Below, piece after piece: positions 1 to 8,148 of a stretch of DNA of 64,000 nucleotides (position 1 is its first letter; the number at the start of each line of letters is the position of its first letter). The translations under genes and the position numbers were made by a program. The notes under the pieces are model-generated. The model saw only the letters and a list, made by a program, of their open reading frames with translations. It did no database searches and was not told the origin of the DNA. Source of the DNA: Celeribacter indicus (lineage in GTDB: Bacteria; Pseudomonadota; Alphaproteobacteria; Rhodobacterales; Rhodobacteraceae); contig NZ_CP004393.1 of NCBI RefSeq assembly GCF_000819565.1, positions 3,286,001 to 3,350,000 on the forward strand. Direction: 5' to 3'.

Positions 1-736
1 TCTTCTGGCCCAGCGTGAGCTGCACGTCGCCCGTGCCCGGCGGCATGTCGATCAGGAGCACGTCGAGCTCGCCCCAGGCGACCTGCCCGAGCATCTGCTG
101 CATCGCGCCCATCAGCATCGGCCCGCGCCAGACCACCGCCTCCCCGTCGGGAATCATGAAACCGATGGACATGAGCGTGACCCCATGGGCATGGAGCGGC
201 TCGATCGTCTTGCCGTCGGGCGAGGCCGGTCGCCTGTTGACCCCCATCATGCGCGGCTGGCTCGGGCCGTAGATATCGGCATCGAGCAGGCCGACCCGCC
301 GCCCGAGCCGCGCCAGCGCGACGGCGAGGTTGGCGGCGACGGTGGATTTGCCCACGCCCCCCTTGCCCGAGGCGATGGCGATCACGTTCCTGACGCCGGC
401 GGGCTTCGTCTTGCCCTGCTGCGGAGTGGGATGGCGGCCGATCTTCAGATCCGGCGGGGTCGAACCGCCCGCCGGGGCCCGGCCGGCCGGCCCATGCGCC
501 GTGGTCACGACCGAGACGGTTTCCACCCCCTCGAGCGCGAGCAGGCGCGCCTTCGCCTCCGCCTCGACCGCCGTCCAGTCCCGTGCCGCCGCGGCGTCCG
601 GCGCCTCGATCACGAAGCTCACCTTGCCGCCCGTGACCGAGAGCGCGCGAATCCGGTCCGCCTCCACGAGAGACGAGCCGTCCGGCAGGCGCACCTGCCG
701 CAAGACCGCTGTGATATCGTCCTGGGTGATCGTCAT
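1..736 (-). CDS. mrp: Mrp/ApbC-family iron-sulfur cluster carrier ATPase (3' end outside window)
   Basis: The gene reads leftward and runs off the window edge, so only about the first 245 residues are seen. It opens [20 protein letters not shown], an N-terminal MIP18/DUF59-like domain, then a variable linker. From about residue 120 comes a deviant Walker A P-loop, GKGGVGKST, followed by [17 protein letters not shown] and, near the edge, [18 protein letters not shown]. These are the signature blocks of the Mrp/NBP35/ApbC ATPases, which carry Fe-S clusters to apo-enzymes in the cytoplasm. The ATG at 736 was chosen because the conserved N-terminal domain begins there. The C-terminal CxxC cluster-binding motif, if present, lies outside the window. 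Confidence 0.93.
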   Translation of the reverse strand, partial: MTITQDDITAVLRQVRLPDGSSLVEADRIRALSVTGGKVSFVIEAPDAAAARDWTAVEAEAKARLLALEGVETVSVVTTAHGPAGRAPAGGSTPPDLKIGRHPTPQQGKTKPAGVRNVIAIASGKGGVGKSTVAANLAVALARLGRRVGLLDADIYGPSQPRMMGVNRRPASPDGKTIEPLHAHGVTLMSIGFMIPDGEAVVWRGPMLMGAMQQMLGQVAWGELDVLLIDMPPGTGDVQLTLGQK

Positions 737-1109
737 GTCTCGCGCCCTCCTCGTTGGCCCGCCTCCGAGATAAGCCCCCCGGCGGGCGATTTCCACCGTG
801 TTTTCGCCCGGTTTTCAATGCGCCCCGCCCGGCGCGCCGGAGGCCGCTGTCCGGGGCGCGCCTCGTCCCCGCCAGAGGCGGAGCCGGGCGCGTTGCATTT
901 TCTGCATAGCGGCATTGACGGCGCGATGGATTGTGCATCCGCAGCATTCGTCTAAATTGAGGATCAAGCAAGGCAGCCAAGCCAGCGCTCCGAAGCCACC
1001 CACGGGCGGCGAACCGGACAGGCCCCTCGAAACGCAAAGGGGGCCGGCGCAGGCAGGGCGACACGGAAATTGCGGGCGAAAGCCCGACGCATATCAAGGG
1101 CAAAGTCAG
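737..1109. other. Intergenic region and leader of the DUF1127/small-RNA transcript
   Basis: No convincing gene is visible between mrp and the rightward DUF1127 gene. A weak promoter-like pair, TTGTGC at 931-936 and TAAATT at 953-958 with a 16-bp spacer, could drive the downstream unit. In Rhodobacter the equivalent unit uses heat-shock-type sigma factors, and no clear match to their consensus was found here. At 1073-1086 there is a small hairpin with arms CGGGC and GCCCG and a GAAA loop. The same GGGC-GAAA-GCCC hairpin recurs inside the RNA array at 1502-1513. Confidence 0.4.
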
Positions 1110-1325
1110 ATGGCTTACGCAAACGACATTCGCACGGTCGCACCGGCCTCCACCGGATCCTTCGGGGGTGTGTTCAAGACCGTCGCCGAGCGTTACGCCC
1201 GCTATCGGGTCTATCGCGAGACGGTTGCGGAACTCTCCGGCCTCTCCGACCGCGACCTTTCGGATCTGGGCCTGTCCCGCGCGTCGATCCGCGCGGTGGC
1301 CCACACGGCGGCCTACGGCGGCTGA
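1110..1325 (+). CDS. Small DUF1127-domain protein heading the cuckoo RNA transcript
   Basis: A 71-residue protein. The C-terminal half, YRVYRETVAELSGLSDRDLS followed by DLGLSRASI, is the arginine- and leucine-rich DUF1127 signature (YxxxRxT..EL..L.DR.L.DIG..R). DUF1127 proteins are small, basic and often stress-induced, and several affect RNA metabolism. The ATG at 1110 leaves about 40 residues before the domain and has only a weak purine-rich stretch upstream. The gene sits directly upstream of an array of CCTCCTCCC hairpins. In Rhodobacter sphaeroides the DUF1127 gene RSP_6037 is co-transcribed with CcsR1-4 and processed from the same RNA. The same arrangement here implies a joint protein/RNA stress module. 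Confidence 0.85.
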   Translation: MAYANDIRTVAPASTGSFGGVFKTVAERYARYRVYRETVAELSGLSDRDLSDLGLSRASIRAVAHTAAYGG

Positions 1326-1335
1326 GTTACCTATC

Positions 1336-1406
1336 TGGGCTCCTTCCTCCTCCCTGGGGCCTTGATACCTGCGGCAGCACCTCTCCTCCTCCCTGGTGCT
1401 GCCGCT
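1336..1406 (+). ncRNA. Cuckoo/CcsR-type small RNA, copy 1 (two CCTCCTCCC hairpins)
   Basis: The first hairpin is weak: 1338-1343 pairs with 1356-1361 and the loop carries CCTCCTCCC at 1346-1354. The second is strong: a perfect 10-bp stem, 1371-1380 with 1396-1405, with CCTCCTCCC at 1385-1393 in the loop. A weak plus a strong hairpin, each exposing an anti-Shine-Dalgarno-like motif, is the described structure of cuckoo RNAs (CcsR in Rhodobacter). Location directly after a DUF1127 gene supports the call. Mature ends are inferred from the hairpins only. Confidence 0.85.
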
Positions 1407-1420
1407 CAAAATTCGGAATT

Positions 1421-1493
1421 CGGGGTCCTTTCCTCCTCCCTGGGGCCCTGAAGACCAGAGCGGCGATGCGTCCTCCTCCCTAGCATCGCCGCG
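1421..1493 (+). ncRNA. Cuckoo/CcsR-type small RNA, copy 2
   Basis: The hairpin at about 1423-1449 has a 6-bp stem with one G-U pair and CCTCCTCCC at 1432-1440. It is followed by a perfect 10-bp stem, 1460-1469 with 1483-1492, with the motif at 1472-1480. Stem sequences differ completely from copy 1 while the loops are identical, which is what is expected if the loop is the functional part. Confidence 0.85.
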
Positions 1494-1521
1494 CCTATAC
1501 AGGGCGAAAGCCCGGTAAGAT

Positions 1522-1606
1522 GCGGCCTCTCTCTCCTCCTCCCTGAGGGGTCGTGACTGAAGGCGGCGGTGCCTTCCTCCTCCTTGGCACCGCCGCATTT
1601 CTTTTT
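1522..1606 (+). ncRNA. Cuckoo/CcsR-type small RNA, copy 3, with terminator-like second hairpin
   Basis: The first hairpin pairs 1523-1531 with 1545-1553 (9 bp including G-U pairs) around CCTCCTCCC at 1535-1543. The second pairs 1563-1573 with 1586-1596 (11 bp). Its loop carries a variant ending CCT rather than CCC at 1576-1584. The second stem is followed by a T-rich tract at 1597-1606, so it probably also ends transcription. A GGGC-GAAA-GCCC hairpin at 1502-1513 separates this copy from copy 2. Confidence 0.8.
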
Positions 1607-1619
1607 CGATTTATGTCAT

Positions 1620-1697
1620 ACGGGCCCTTCCTCCCTCGTGGTCCGATACCGAGACACCCGCGCCTCTCCTCCTCCCTGGCGCGGGTGTCTTTGTTTT
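1620..1697 (+). ncRNA. Cuckoo/CcsR-type small RNA, copy 4, and array terminator
   Basis: The first hairpin (about 1621-1645) is degenerate: its loop has only CTTCCTCCC. The second is the strongest of the array, a 13-bp perfect stem, 1652-1664 with 1678-1690, with CCTCCTCCC at 1668-1676. It is followed by a T tract, TTTGTTTTT, giving an intrinsic terminator for the whole transcript. The decayed first motif may make this copy a terminator first and a regulator second. Confidence 0.75.
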
Positions 1698-1753
1698 TGC
1701 GCCGGCTTTGTTTCGCTCCGGGGCTCCTTCTTCGCGCCAGGATCGGGACTCAA

Positions 1754-2055
1754 TTAGATCCACCATGAGATAGCTGCGGCGAGGCATATGGCTGACAGGA
1801 AGATGTCGGCGCGCTTATCGTATCGGGTCGCGATGCGTCGGAAGTCCTTCAGACGGCAGGACATGCGCTCGATCAGGTTACGCGCCTTGTATCTCTCTTG
1901 TATCTCGTGGTGTCGCAGGGACTCGGCGGGAGGAGGTGGAGGGAATGACGGCCACGGCGCCCTGTTCGTCGAACCAGAGCCCCAGCCGGTTTGCGTCACA
2001 GGCTTTATCGGCGAGGAGCAACTCAGGCGGACGCACCCCCCATCGCCCTCTGCCT
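1754..2055 (-). pseudogene. C-terminal relic of an IS5-family transposase
   Basis: Read leftward, one frame has LLLADKACDANRLGLWFDEQ and a second frame has YKARNLIERMSCRLKDFRRI, ATRYDKRADIF and an aliphatic C-terminus. These are consecutive blocks of an IS5/IS427-type DDE transposase, including the ADKxYDA aspartate and the ERxxxRLKxFRRIATRYDK block with the catalytic glutamate, but they lie in different frames. The N-terminal half is missing or unrecognisable. The relic therefore encodes no active enzyme. Possible terminal-repeat sequence lies near 1741-1760. Confidence 0.75.
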
Positions 2056-2210
2056 CGCGGAGAACGGACGAGCGCGGTTCCTTCGGACCTGTCTTGCGAT
2101 CCTCCACAGTCCCGCGCTTGCGTCACATAAAGCGTTTCGAGGAAAGTTTGAATCGGAGGGATTCCCTTGAAGGTTGATCTGTGATTCCCCCTGATTGGGA
2201 GGATCGGATC

Positions 2211-3158
2211 ATGCCAGCACCGTTGCCAAAGGAACTGGGGTTGATTTGCGCGGTTAATCAAGGAGGGCTTGACCAGGCGAGAGGCCGCGCGTCGATTGCA
2301 GGTGTCGGCGGCCACAGCTGGGCGATGGGCGCGGCAGGTTCGGAGCACCGGCGCTGCAAAGGTTGCGCCGATGGGCCGGCCTTCGGGAACTGGCAAACTG
2401 GCCGCGCATGTTGACTTCGTCCGCGAGCTTGTGGCGCAGGACCTGGACATCACAAACTGCGCGACGCGCTTGCCGATGCCAAAGGTGTCACCGTCCACCA
2501 CTCGGCGATTGCGGGCCTGCTTGGGCGCCTCGGCTTTACGCACAAAAAAAGTCGCTGGTTGCCACCGAGCGACGGCGCACAAAGGTAAGACGGCAGCGCG
2601 ATGATTGGGTGGCACATCGTTCGCCTGCCATCGCCCGAATGCCTGGCCGCGTTGCGTTTCTCGATGAAACGGCCGTGAAGACGACCCTCACCCGGCTGCG
2701 CGGCCGGGCACCGCAAGGCGAGCGGCTGACAATGGACGCGCCGTTCGGCAGTTGGGGGACACAGACGCTGATCGCCGGGCTGACCCCGGATGCCCTCATC
2801 GCACCCTGGGTGATCAAAGGCGCAATGGACGGCCCCGCTTTCGCCGCCTATGTCCGCGAGGTGCTGGTGCCCGAGATCGCTCCTGGCACGGCAGTCATTC
2901 TCGACAACCTCGCCACCCACCGCAACCGCGAGGCCGCAGCCGCACTCAAGGCGCATGGCTGCTGATTCCTGTACCTGCCTCCTATTCACCAGACCTCAAC
3001 CCAATTGAGCAGGCGTTCTCAAAACTCAAGGCGCACCTCGACGGATCGGGGCGTGTTCATTCTCGGCGGTCTTCGAGGCAATCGGTGACATCTGCAATCT
3101 CTATGACCCCAGAGAGTGCTGGAACTACTTCAACATCGCCGGATATGTCTCAAGTTAA
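2211..3158 (+). pseudogene. Frameshifted IS630-family transposase
   Basis: Blocks of an IS630/Tc1-type transposase follow one another in shifting frames. MPAPLPKEL opens the gene, then an HTH region with REAARRLQVS. The catalytic core follows: FLDETAVKT (first D), [12 protein letters not shown] (second D) and [19 protein letters not shown] (E). The last block is [20 protein letters not shown], ending at TAA 3156-3158. Frame changes are needed near 2270, at an A7 run (2544-2550), near 2960 where TGA interrupts the core, and near 3060. A7 runs serve as programmed slippage sites in some IS, but the other breaks mean the gene is dead. Confidence 0.85.
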
Positions 3159-3169
3159 TCTCGAAATGC

Positions 3170-3290
3170 TATAGCGACGGCCTTCGGGGTGATCCCGCGC
3201 TCCCGGCTCAGCGCCGCGGTCGCAGCCTGCGATCGCTGCATTGCAGCTCTGGCGCACGTGGTCGTGGCGCTGCCGTGACGAACTTGGTCT
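3170..3290 (-). pseudogene. N-terminal fragment of an IS481-like transposase
   Basis: One leftward frame reads ARAAMQRSQAATAALSRERG followed by ITPKAVAI. This matches the start of IS481-type transposases, where RxAIQxSQxSxxxLAxxxGINPKTVAKW is a helix-turn-helix. The match stops where the IS630 relic ends, so one element probably inserted into the other. No further IS481 sequence is visible. The remaining DNA up to 3471 contains no recognisable gene. Confidence 0.5.
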
Positions 3291-3471
3291 ATAGCGATTC
3301 CGGCGAATGGATCGCACCATCAAACCGTGGGATCAAACACCTGGGGCCCGCTCGCCGGGACTCGCTCTTTGCGCCGGCCCTCCTCCCCGCAGGCGCCCGG
3401 AATTCGCCCCCGAGCCCCGGCGCCGCCGGTCGCCCACCGCCGCGCCATCGCGCCACCGCGCCACCACGAGA

Positions 3472-4608
3472 TCATGGCTCCGTCTCGCGCAGCATGCGAC
3501 AGGCCGGCAGGTGCCCCGGCGGGACCCTGCCCCGCATGCGGGCGGGATCGAGGCGATAGGCGCAGGCGTGCCTGCGGCCGGGCGTGAGAAGGAAGGCGGG
3601 CCTGCGCGGCCTGCGGCCCGCGATCCGGCCGATCAGTTCATGCCCCTCCCGCGCAGTGAGAAAGGCCCGCGCGGGGCGCGCCGCCGCCCCGGCGAGACTG
3701 TCGTCGAGGTCGCGGTCCGCCGCCCCGGTCCTTGCCGTCGCCGCAAGCGCCTGACGGGCGACCGGACCGGGATAGAGGCTTTCGCACAGGACACCGTGAC
3801 AACAGAGGAGTTCGTGGCGGTCGAAGAGCAGATGCACATAGGTGATATCCGGCCGCGGCGTGACGCGGATGGCCCGCCCGTCGACGAAGGCCACCGCCGG
3901 CACGAGCACCTGCGCGACCCCGTGGAGGCGGCGCACCTCCGGCCCCTGGAGCAGGATGCGGTGCTGCTGGCTCAGGACGAGCGCATCGGTGTTGCCCAAG
4001 GCGCCCGGCGCGACCGTCACCGGCGCATGCCGCCCCCGGCCCTCCATCCGGCGCGTCGCGATCCGGCGCAGCGGCTGCGGACCGTGATCGAGCGTGCGCA
4101 CCGCATCGCCGGGTTGCAAGGCGCCTGCCGCCCGGCTGCCCGAGGGCGTCGCGATCCGCATCGACGCCTCGAAACACACCGCCTGATAGGTCGTCGCGGC
4201 ACTCTGGTCCGTGTTGTAGAAACCGGGCGGCGCGCCCGGACGATAGGCATTCCAGTACCAGGTTTCGAAGTCGAACTCCGGCGTCCAGACCACCTGCACG
4301 AGAGCTCCGTCGCCGTCGGTGCCCTCGAAGACCACGGCATATCCCCGGTCGCCGCCGTAATTCACCGCGTCGGACCGGACGACGCGGGCATTCTCGAGCA
4401 CGACCGCCTTTTCCCCGCTGAAACTGACCGTATAGGTGTCACCGGGGGAGAAGACATAGGGACTGTCGTCGCCCGGCTGCGAGGTGATGACGAGATCATG
4501 CGAGGCGGTGGGCGGATAGTCGAAGCTGGAGGTGCCGCGTCCGGAATTCACATTCCGGCCGGTCGCCACCGCGAACTGGCTGTCTTCGGCATAGATGGTC
4601 AGTGCCAT
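3472..4608 (-). CDS. Hint (Hedgehog/intein)-domain protein
   Basis: A 378-residue protein with an N-terminal beta-rich region of about 145 residues, then a Hint domain starting VCFEASMRIATPSGSRAAGA. It continues with LQPGDAVRTLDHGPQPLRRI, LVLSQQHRILLQG and DITYVHLLFDRHELL. The leading Cys and the xxxHRILL block are the hallmarks of the Rhodobacterales Hint_2 family. These are widespread, often exported or RTX-linked proteins of unknown role whose domain may self-cleave. The ATG at 4608 was preferred because GGAGGG lies five bases upstream. A TTG 12 bp further out is less likely. The C-terminal ~80 residues are Arg/Pro-rich and unplaced. Confidence 0.8.
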   Translation of the reverse strand: MALTIYAEDSQFAVATGRNVNSGRGTSSFDYPPTASHDLVITSQPGDDSPYVFSPGDTYTVSFSGEKAVVLENARVVRSDAVNYGGDRGYAVVFEGTDGDGALVQVVWTPEFDFETWYWNAYRPGAPPGFYNTDQSAATTYQAVCFEASMRIATPSGSRAAGALQPGDAVRTLDHGPQPLRRIATRRMEGRGRHAPVTVAPGALGNTDALVLSQQHRILLQGPEVRRLHGVAQVLVPAVAFVDGRAIRVTPRPDITYVHLLFDRHELLCCHGVLCESLYPGPVARQALAATARTGAADRDLDDSLAGAAARPARAFLTAREGHELIGRIAGRRPRRPAFLLTPGRRHACAYRLDPARMRGRVPPGHLPACRMLRETEP

Positions 4609-4678
4609 GGCGCCCTCCAATCGGGGAGGACATTACCGGCACAGGCTTAAGCTCCGGTAAAAACGCGCGGGAATCGCC

Positions 4679-7330
4679 TCAGAACGGCACATCCCCGGCC
4701 TGGTCGGCCGGCAGGACGAATCCGGCGACGAGCTTCTTCGGCCCGGAATGGTCGAATTCGATCGTGAGCTTGTCGCCCTCGATCTCGATCACCTCGCCAT
4801 AGCCGAACTTCTTGTGGAATACCCGGTCGCCGACCGTGTAGGCGGAGGTGGCGGTCGCGTCGATCACCATATGCCGGCTTTCCGCCGGCTGGCGCATCCC
4901 GCGCTGCCCCGCCCGCGCCTGCATCCGCTTCCAGCCGGGGGAATTGTAGACATCGGCCTTCGCCGCGCGGTCCTCGAAAGACGACATCCCGCCGCCCGCG
5001 CCGCCCGCGGCAAAGCCCGCATTGGCGCCGTAAAGGCCCGAGGGCGTCATCACGTCGACATGTTCCGGATCGAGTTCGTCGATGAAGCGCGAGGCGAGTT
5101 GCGACTGCCATTGCCCGTAGACGCGGCGGTTGGCGGCGAAGGAGATCGTGCAAAGCTCCTCGGCGCGGGTGATGCCGACATAGGCCAGACGCCGCTCCTC
5201 CTCGAGCCCCTTGAGGCCGTTCTCGTCCATGCTGCGCTGCGAGGGAAACAGGCCCTCCTCCCAGCCCGGCAGGAAGACCACCGGAAACTCGAGCCCCTTG
5301 GCCGCGTGCAGCGTCATGATCGTGACCTTCTCGCCCTGCTCCTCGCTCTCATTGTCCATGATGAGCGCGACATGTTCGAGGAAGCCCGCGAGATTGTCGA
5401 ACTGTTCCAGGGCCTTGACGAGCTCCTTGAGGTTCTCGAGCCGTCCCGGCGCCTCCGGCGACTTGTCGTTCTGCCACATCGCCGTATAGCCGCTCTCGTC
5501 GAGGATCTTCTCGGCCAGTTCGACATGGCTGATCTCGGCAGGGGCGTAATCGACATCCTCCACCACGGCATCCTCGTCGTCGACGCCGGGATAGCGGATC
5601 TGCTGGACGTTGAGCGAGGCCCAGCGGTCGAGATCCGCGATGAGCTGCGCCACGCCCGCTTTCGCCTTGCCCTTCAAAAGCCCCTCCCCGACCGCGATGC
5701 GCGCCCCGTCGAGCAGGCTCATGCCATTGGCCCGCGCCGCGATCTGGATCTCCTGCAAGGCCTTGTCGCCCACGCCGCGTTTCGGCGTGTTGATGATCCG
5801 TTCAAAGGCGAGATCGTCCGAGGGCTGGGTGACGACGCGGAAATAGGCCATCGCGTCGCGGATCTCCATCCGCTCGTAGAATCGGGGGCCGCCGATCACG
5901 CGATAGGGCAGTCCGATGGTCAGGAACCGGTCCTCGAAGGCGCGCATCTGATGCGAGGCGCGGACGAGGATTGCGATTTCTTCCATACTAAACCTATGGA
6001 AAGCAGGATGAAGCGGCTCTTCATTTTGCCACCGCTCCGTGAGATCCCACATCAGTTTACGTGTTTTAAACTCTTTAAGAGGGCTGTTTTGAGTTCGAAA
6101 TCGCTCGTATAGTTCTTCCGGTGTCCTCACCCCTCCCAGCGCCCCTTTCTTTGCAAGGCGTTCAAATTCCTGAACAATATCCTTTGATCTCGGATTATTT
6201 CTTTGTTTCGCGTAACGGGAGGTGCCGCCATGCAGCGCCTCGATCTCCTCCCCGACCCAGCGCGCCTCCACCTCACCGTCCCAATGGCCGATGAGCCGCA
6301 CCTTCTCGCCCTCCGCCACATCGGTCCAGAGCTCCTTCCCGAGCCGTCCGGTATTGGCGGAGATCACCGAGGACGCGGCGGCGAGGATATGCGGCGTGGA
6401 GCGGTAGTTCTGTTCGAGCCGGATCACCTTCGCGCCGGGAAAATCCTTTTCGAACCGCAGGATGTTGCCGACCTCGGCGCCGCGCCAGCCATAGATCGAC
6501 TGGTCGTCGTCGCCCACGCAGCAGATGTTGCGATGGCCCTGCGCCAGCAGCCTCAGCCAGAGGTATTGCGCCACGTTCGTGTCCTGGTATTCGTCGACGA
6601 GGATGTAGCGGTACCAGCGCTGGTATTGCGCCAGAAGGTCGGGATGCTCCTGGAAGATCGTGACCATGTGGAGCAGCAGGTCGCCGAAATCGACGGCGTT
6701 GAGCGTCTTCAGCCGCTCCTGGTAGTCGGCATAGAGCCGGGTCGCGCGGCCGTTGAACTCCGCGCCTTCCGCGCCGGGCACCTTGCCGGGCGTGAGCGCG
6801 CGGTTCTTCCAGCCGTCGATGATCCCGGCGAGCTGCCGCGCGGGCCAGCGTTTCTCGTCGATTCCCGCCGCGGAGATGAGCTGTTTCAGCAGGCGGATCT
6901 GGTCGTCCGTGTCGAGGATGGTGAAATTCGATCGCAGCCCGGCAAGCTCGGCATGGCGGCGCAACTGCCGGACGCAGACGGAATGGAAGGTGCCGAGCCA
7001 GGGCATGCCCTCGATCGCATGGCCCATGAGGCCCGCGACGCGGTCCTTCATCTCGCGCGCGGCCTTGTTGGTGAAGGTCACGGCGAGGATCTCGTTCGGG
7101 CGCGCACGCCCGGTGTTCAGCAGATGTGCGATACGGCAGGTGAGCGCCTTCGTCTTGCCGGTGCCGGCACCGGCGAGCATGAGGACGGGCCCGTCGAGCG
7201 CCTCCACCGCCTCGCGCTGTGCGGGGTTCAGCCCGTCGAGATAGGGCGCAGGACGGGAGGCCATCGCCATCTGCGACAGCGACGGGCGGGCGGCGGCCTC
7301 GAAGGCGTCATCTTCGTTGAAACTGCTCAT
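4679..7330 (-). CDS. uvrD: DNA helicase II (UvrD/PcrA family) with an in-frame insertion
   Basis: An 883-residue superfamily 1A helicase that unwinds DNA in nucleotide excision and mismatch repair. Visible motifs include GAGTGKTKALTCRIAHLL (Walker A, near residue 55), VTFTNKAAREMKDRV (Ia), LVDEYQDTN (II), GDDDQSIYGWRGAE (III), RLEQNYRST (IV), TIMTLHAAKGLEFPVVFLPG (V) and RRLAYVGITRA (VI). The C-terminal VGDRVFHKKFGYGEVI is the family's Tudor-like tail. The protein is longer than usual because about 77 residues, roughly 371-447 (DNA 5988-6218), are inserted between GGTSRY and MEEIAILVRASHQ. The insert is visibly AT-richer than its surroundings. A LexA box lies about 40 bp upstream, consistent with SOS induction. 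Confidence 0.95.
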   Translation of the reverse strand: MSSFNEDDAFEAAARPSLSQMAMASRPAPYLDGLNPAQREAVEALDGPVLMLAGAGTGKTKALTCRIAHLLNTGRARPNEILAVTFTNKAAREMKDRVAGLMGHAIEGMPWLGTFHSVCVRQLRRHAELAGLRSNFTILDTDDQIRLLKQLISAAGIDEKRWPARQLAGIIDGWKNRALTPGKVPGAEGAEFNGRATRLYADYQERLKTLNAVDFGDLLLHMVTIFQEHPDLLAQYQRWYRYILVDEYQDTNVAQYLWLRLLAQGHRNICCVGDDDQSIYGWRGAEVGNILRFEKDFPGAKVIRLEQNYRSTPHILAAASSVISANTGRLGKELWTDVAEGEKVRLIGHWDGEVEARWVGEEIEALHGGTSRYAKQRNNPRSKDIVQEFERLAKKGALGGVRTPEELYERFRTQNSPLKEFKTRKLMWDLTERWQNEEPLHPAFHRFSMEEIAILVRASHQMRAFEDRFLTIGLPYRVIGGPRFYERMEIRDAMAYFRVVTQPSDDLAFERIINTPKRGVGDKALQEIQIAARANGMSLLDGARIAVGEGLLKGKAKAGVAQLIADLDRWASLNVQQIRYPGVDDEDAVVEDVDYAPAEISHVELAEKILDESGYTAMWQNDKSPEAPGRLENLKELVKALEQFDNLAGFLEHVALIMDNESEEQGEKVTIMTLHAAKGLEFPVVFLPGWEEGLFPSQRSMDENGLKGLEEERRLAYVGITRAEELCTISFAANRRVYGQWQSQLASRFIDELDPEHVDVMTPSGLYGANAGFAAGGAGGGMSSFEDRAAKADVYNSPGWKRMQARAGQRGMRQPAESRHMVIDATATSAYTVGDRVFHKKFGYGEVIEIEGDKLTIEFDHSGPKKLVAGFVLPADQAGDVPF
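5988..6218 (-). other. AT-rich in-frame insertion within uvrD
   Basis: About 231 bp (77 codons) with clearly lower GC than the flanking helicase gene, and no stop codon or frameshift. It encodes a charged segment including KDIVQEFERLAKKGALGG, RTPEELYERFRTQ and KLMWDLTERWQNEE, predicted to be largely helical. Family members normally pass directly from the region equivalent to EEIEALHGGT to the motif equivalent to IAILVRASHQ. It is too short for an intein and lacks intein splice residues. Exact edges need an alignment. Confidence 0.7.
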
Positions 7331-7369
7331 GGGTCGAGACTACAGGAGCCGGGGGGAGAGGGAAAGCAC

Positions 7370-7384
7370 GTTCTTGTAATGTTC
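7370..7384. promoter_or_regulatory. LexA (SOS) box upstream of uvrD
   Basis: GTTCTTGTAATGTTC matches the direct-repeat LexA site GTTC-N7-GTTC known from alphaproteobacteria such as Rhodobacter. It lies about 40 bp upstream of the uvrD start, where repressor would cover the promoter. A site differing by one base occurs upstream of the methyltransferase-McrBC operon at 44315-44329, which supports both calls. Confidence 0.8.
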
Positions 7385-7418
7385 CGCAGGCGCGGAGGCG
7401 GGAACGGCGCACCGCCCC

Positions 7419-8003
7419 TCACTTCGCCTCGCCGGGCGCGCGGGCGAGAACCTCAACCAGGCGGGAAACATAGCGCGCGAAGAGACGGGAGAAATCGGCG
7501 ATGTCCTGGGCCTCCCAGCCGTCGAAGATCTCGGCGAAAATGCGCCATTTCGAGCGCGTGTATTCGTCGAGGAAGCGCCGCCCCTTCGCCGTGGTCACGA
7601 GCACGGAGCGGCGCGCATCCTCCTGTGCGGCACGGCGTTCGACATAGCCGCGGGACACGAGTTCGGAGACGATGCGCGAGGCGCGGGAGGGATCGACGGC
7701 CATGATCTCCGCGACCATGCCGATGGTCGGCTGCACCGGCGCGCGCTGCCCGATCCCGGCGGAGAGCTGCGCCACCGACAGCAGGCCCTGGAGGATGGCC
7801 GGTTCGAGCCGTTCGCTCATGTCCTCGAGCACCCGCCCCTTGAATTCGCCGCGCTCGGCCATGCGCCGCCACTGGAACAGCACGAGATCGAGCGCCAGAA
7901 GATCCTCCGCCGCGCCGCGCGAGAAGCCGCGGGCATCGAGCAGGTCGGGCACGCCCGCGTGGACGCGCGGATCGAAAGGGAAGCGGTGGGGATCGTCTGT
8001 CAT
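7419..8003 (-). CDS. MarR-family transcriptional regulator
   Basis: A 194-residue protein with a winged helix-turn-helix in the middle: QPTIGMVAEIMAVDPSRASR then IVSELVSRGYVERRAAQEDA and a wing with RRSVLVTTAKGRRFLDEY. This is the MarR fold, a dimeric ligand-responsive repressor. The N-terminal ~60 residues and C-terminal ~45 residues would form the dimer helices. The ATG at 8003 is preferred to upstream codons that would extend into the divergent promoter. It lies back to back with an MFS drug-exporter gene 145 bp away, the usual arrangement in which MarR represses both genes until an effector binds. Confidence 0.88.
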   Translation of the reverse strand: MTDDPHRFPFDPRVHAGVPDLLDARGFSRGAAEDLLALDLVLFQWRRMAERGEFKGRVLEDMSERLEPAILQGLLSVAQLSAGIGQRAPVQPTIGMVAEIMAVDPSRASRIVSELVSRGYVERRAAQEDARRSVLVTTAKGRRFLDEYTRSKWRIFAEIFDGWEAQDIADFSRLFARYVSRLVEVLARAPGEAK

Positions 8004-8065
8004 GGGCCTCAGGTGGCAGTTCGCTGTGCGGTTGTCAATGATGTGCTTTCGACAAATATGTGCCG

Positions 8066-8094
8066 TTGACACACAAAGCGGCCTCCCCTATCTC
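8066..8094 (+). promoter_or_regulatory. Sigma-70-type promoter of the MFS exporter
   Basis: TTGACA at 8066-8071 and TATCTC at 8089-8094 are separated by 17 bp, and the exporter start codon lies about 55 bp downstream. The arms TGTCAA near 8034 and TTGACA at 8066 form an inverted pair that could be part of the MarR operator. Which bases are the operator cannot be decided by eye. Confidence 0.55.
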
Positions 8095-8148
8095 CGTCCC
8101 AGACACGGCGCCGCGGATCGACATCGCGAGGCGCCGGAAGGAGATTTC

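Noticed and set aside
1336..1697. CRISPR array
   Set aside because: The repeated CCTCCTCCC units are only 9 bp, lie in loops of unrelated inverted repeats and are irregularly spaced. There are no cas genes.
5988..6218. Intein within uvrD
   Set aside because: Too short, and it lacks the Cys/Ser start and the His-Asn end of inteins. It is treated as an in-frame insertion.
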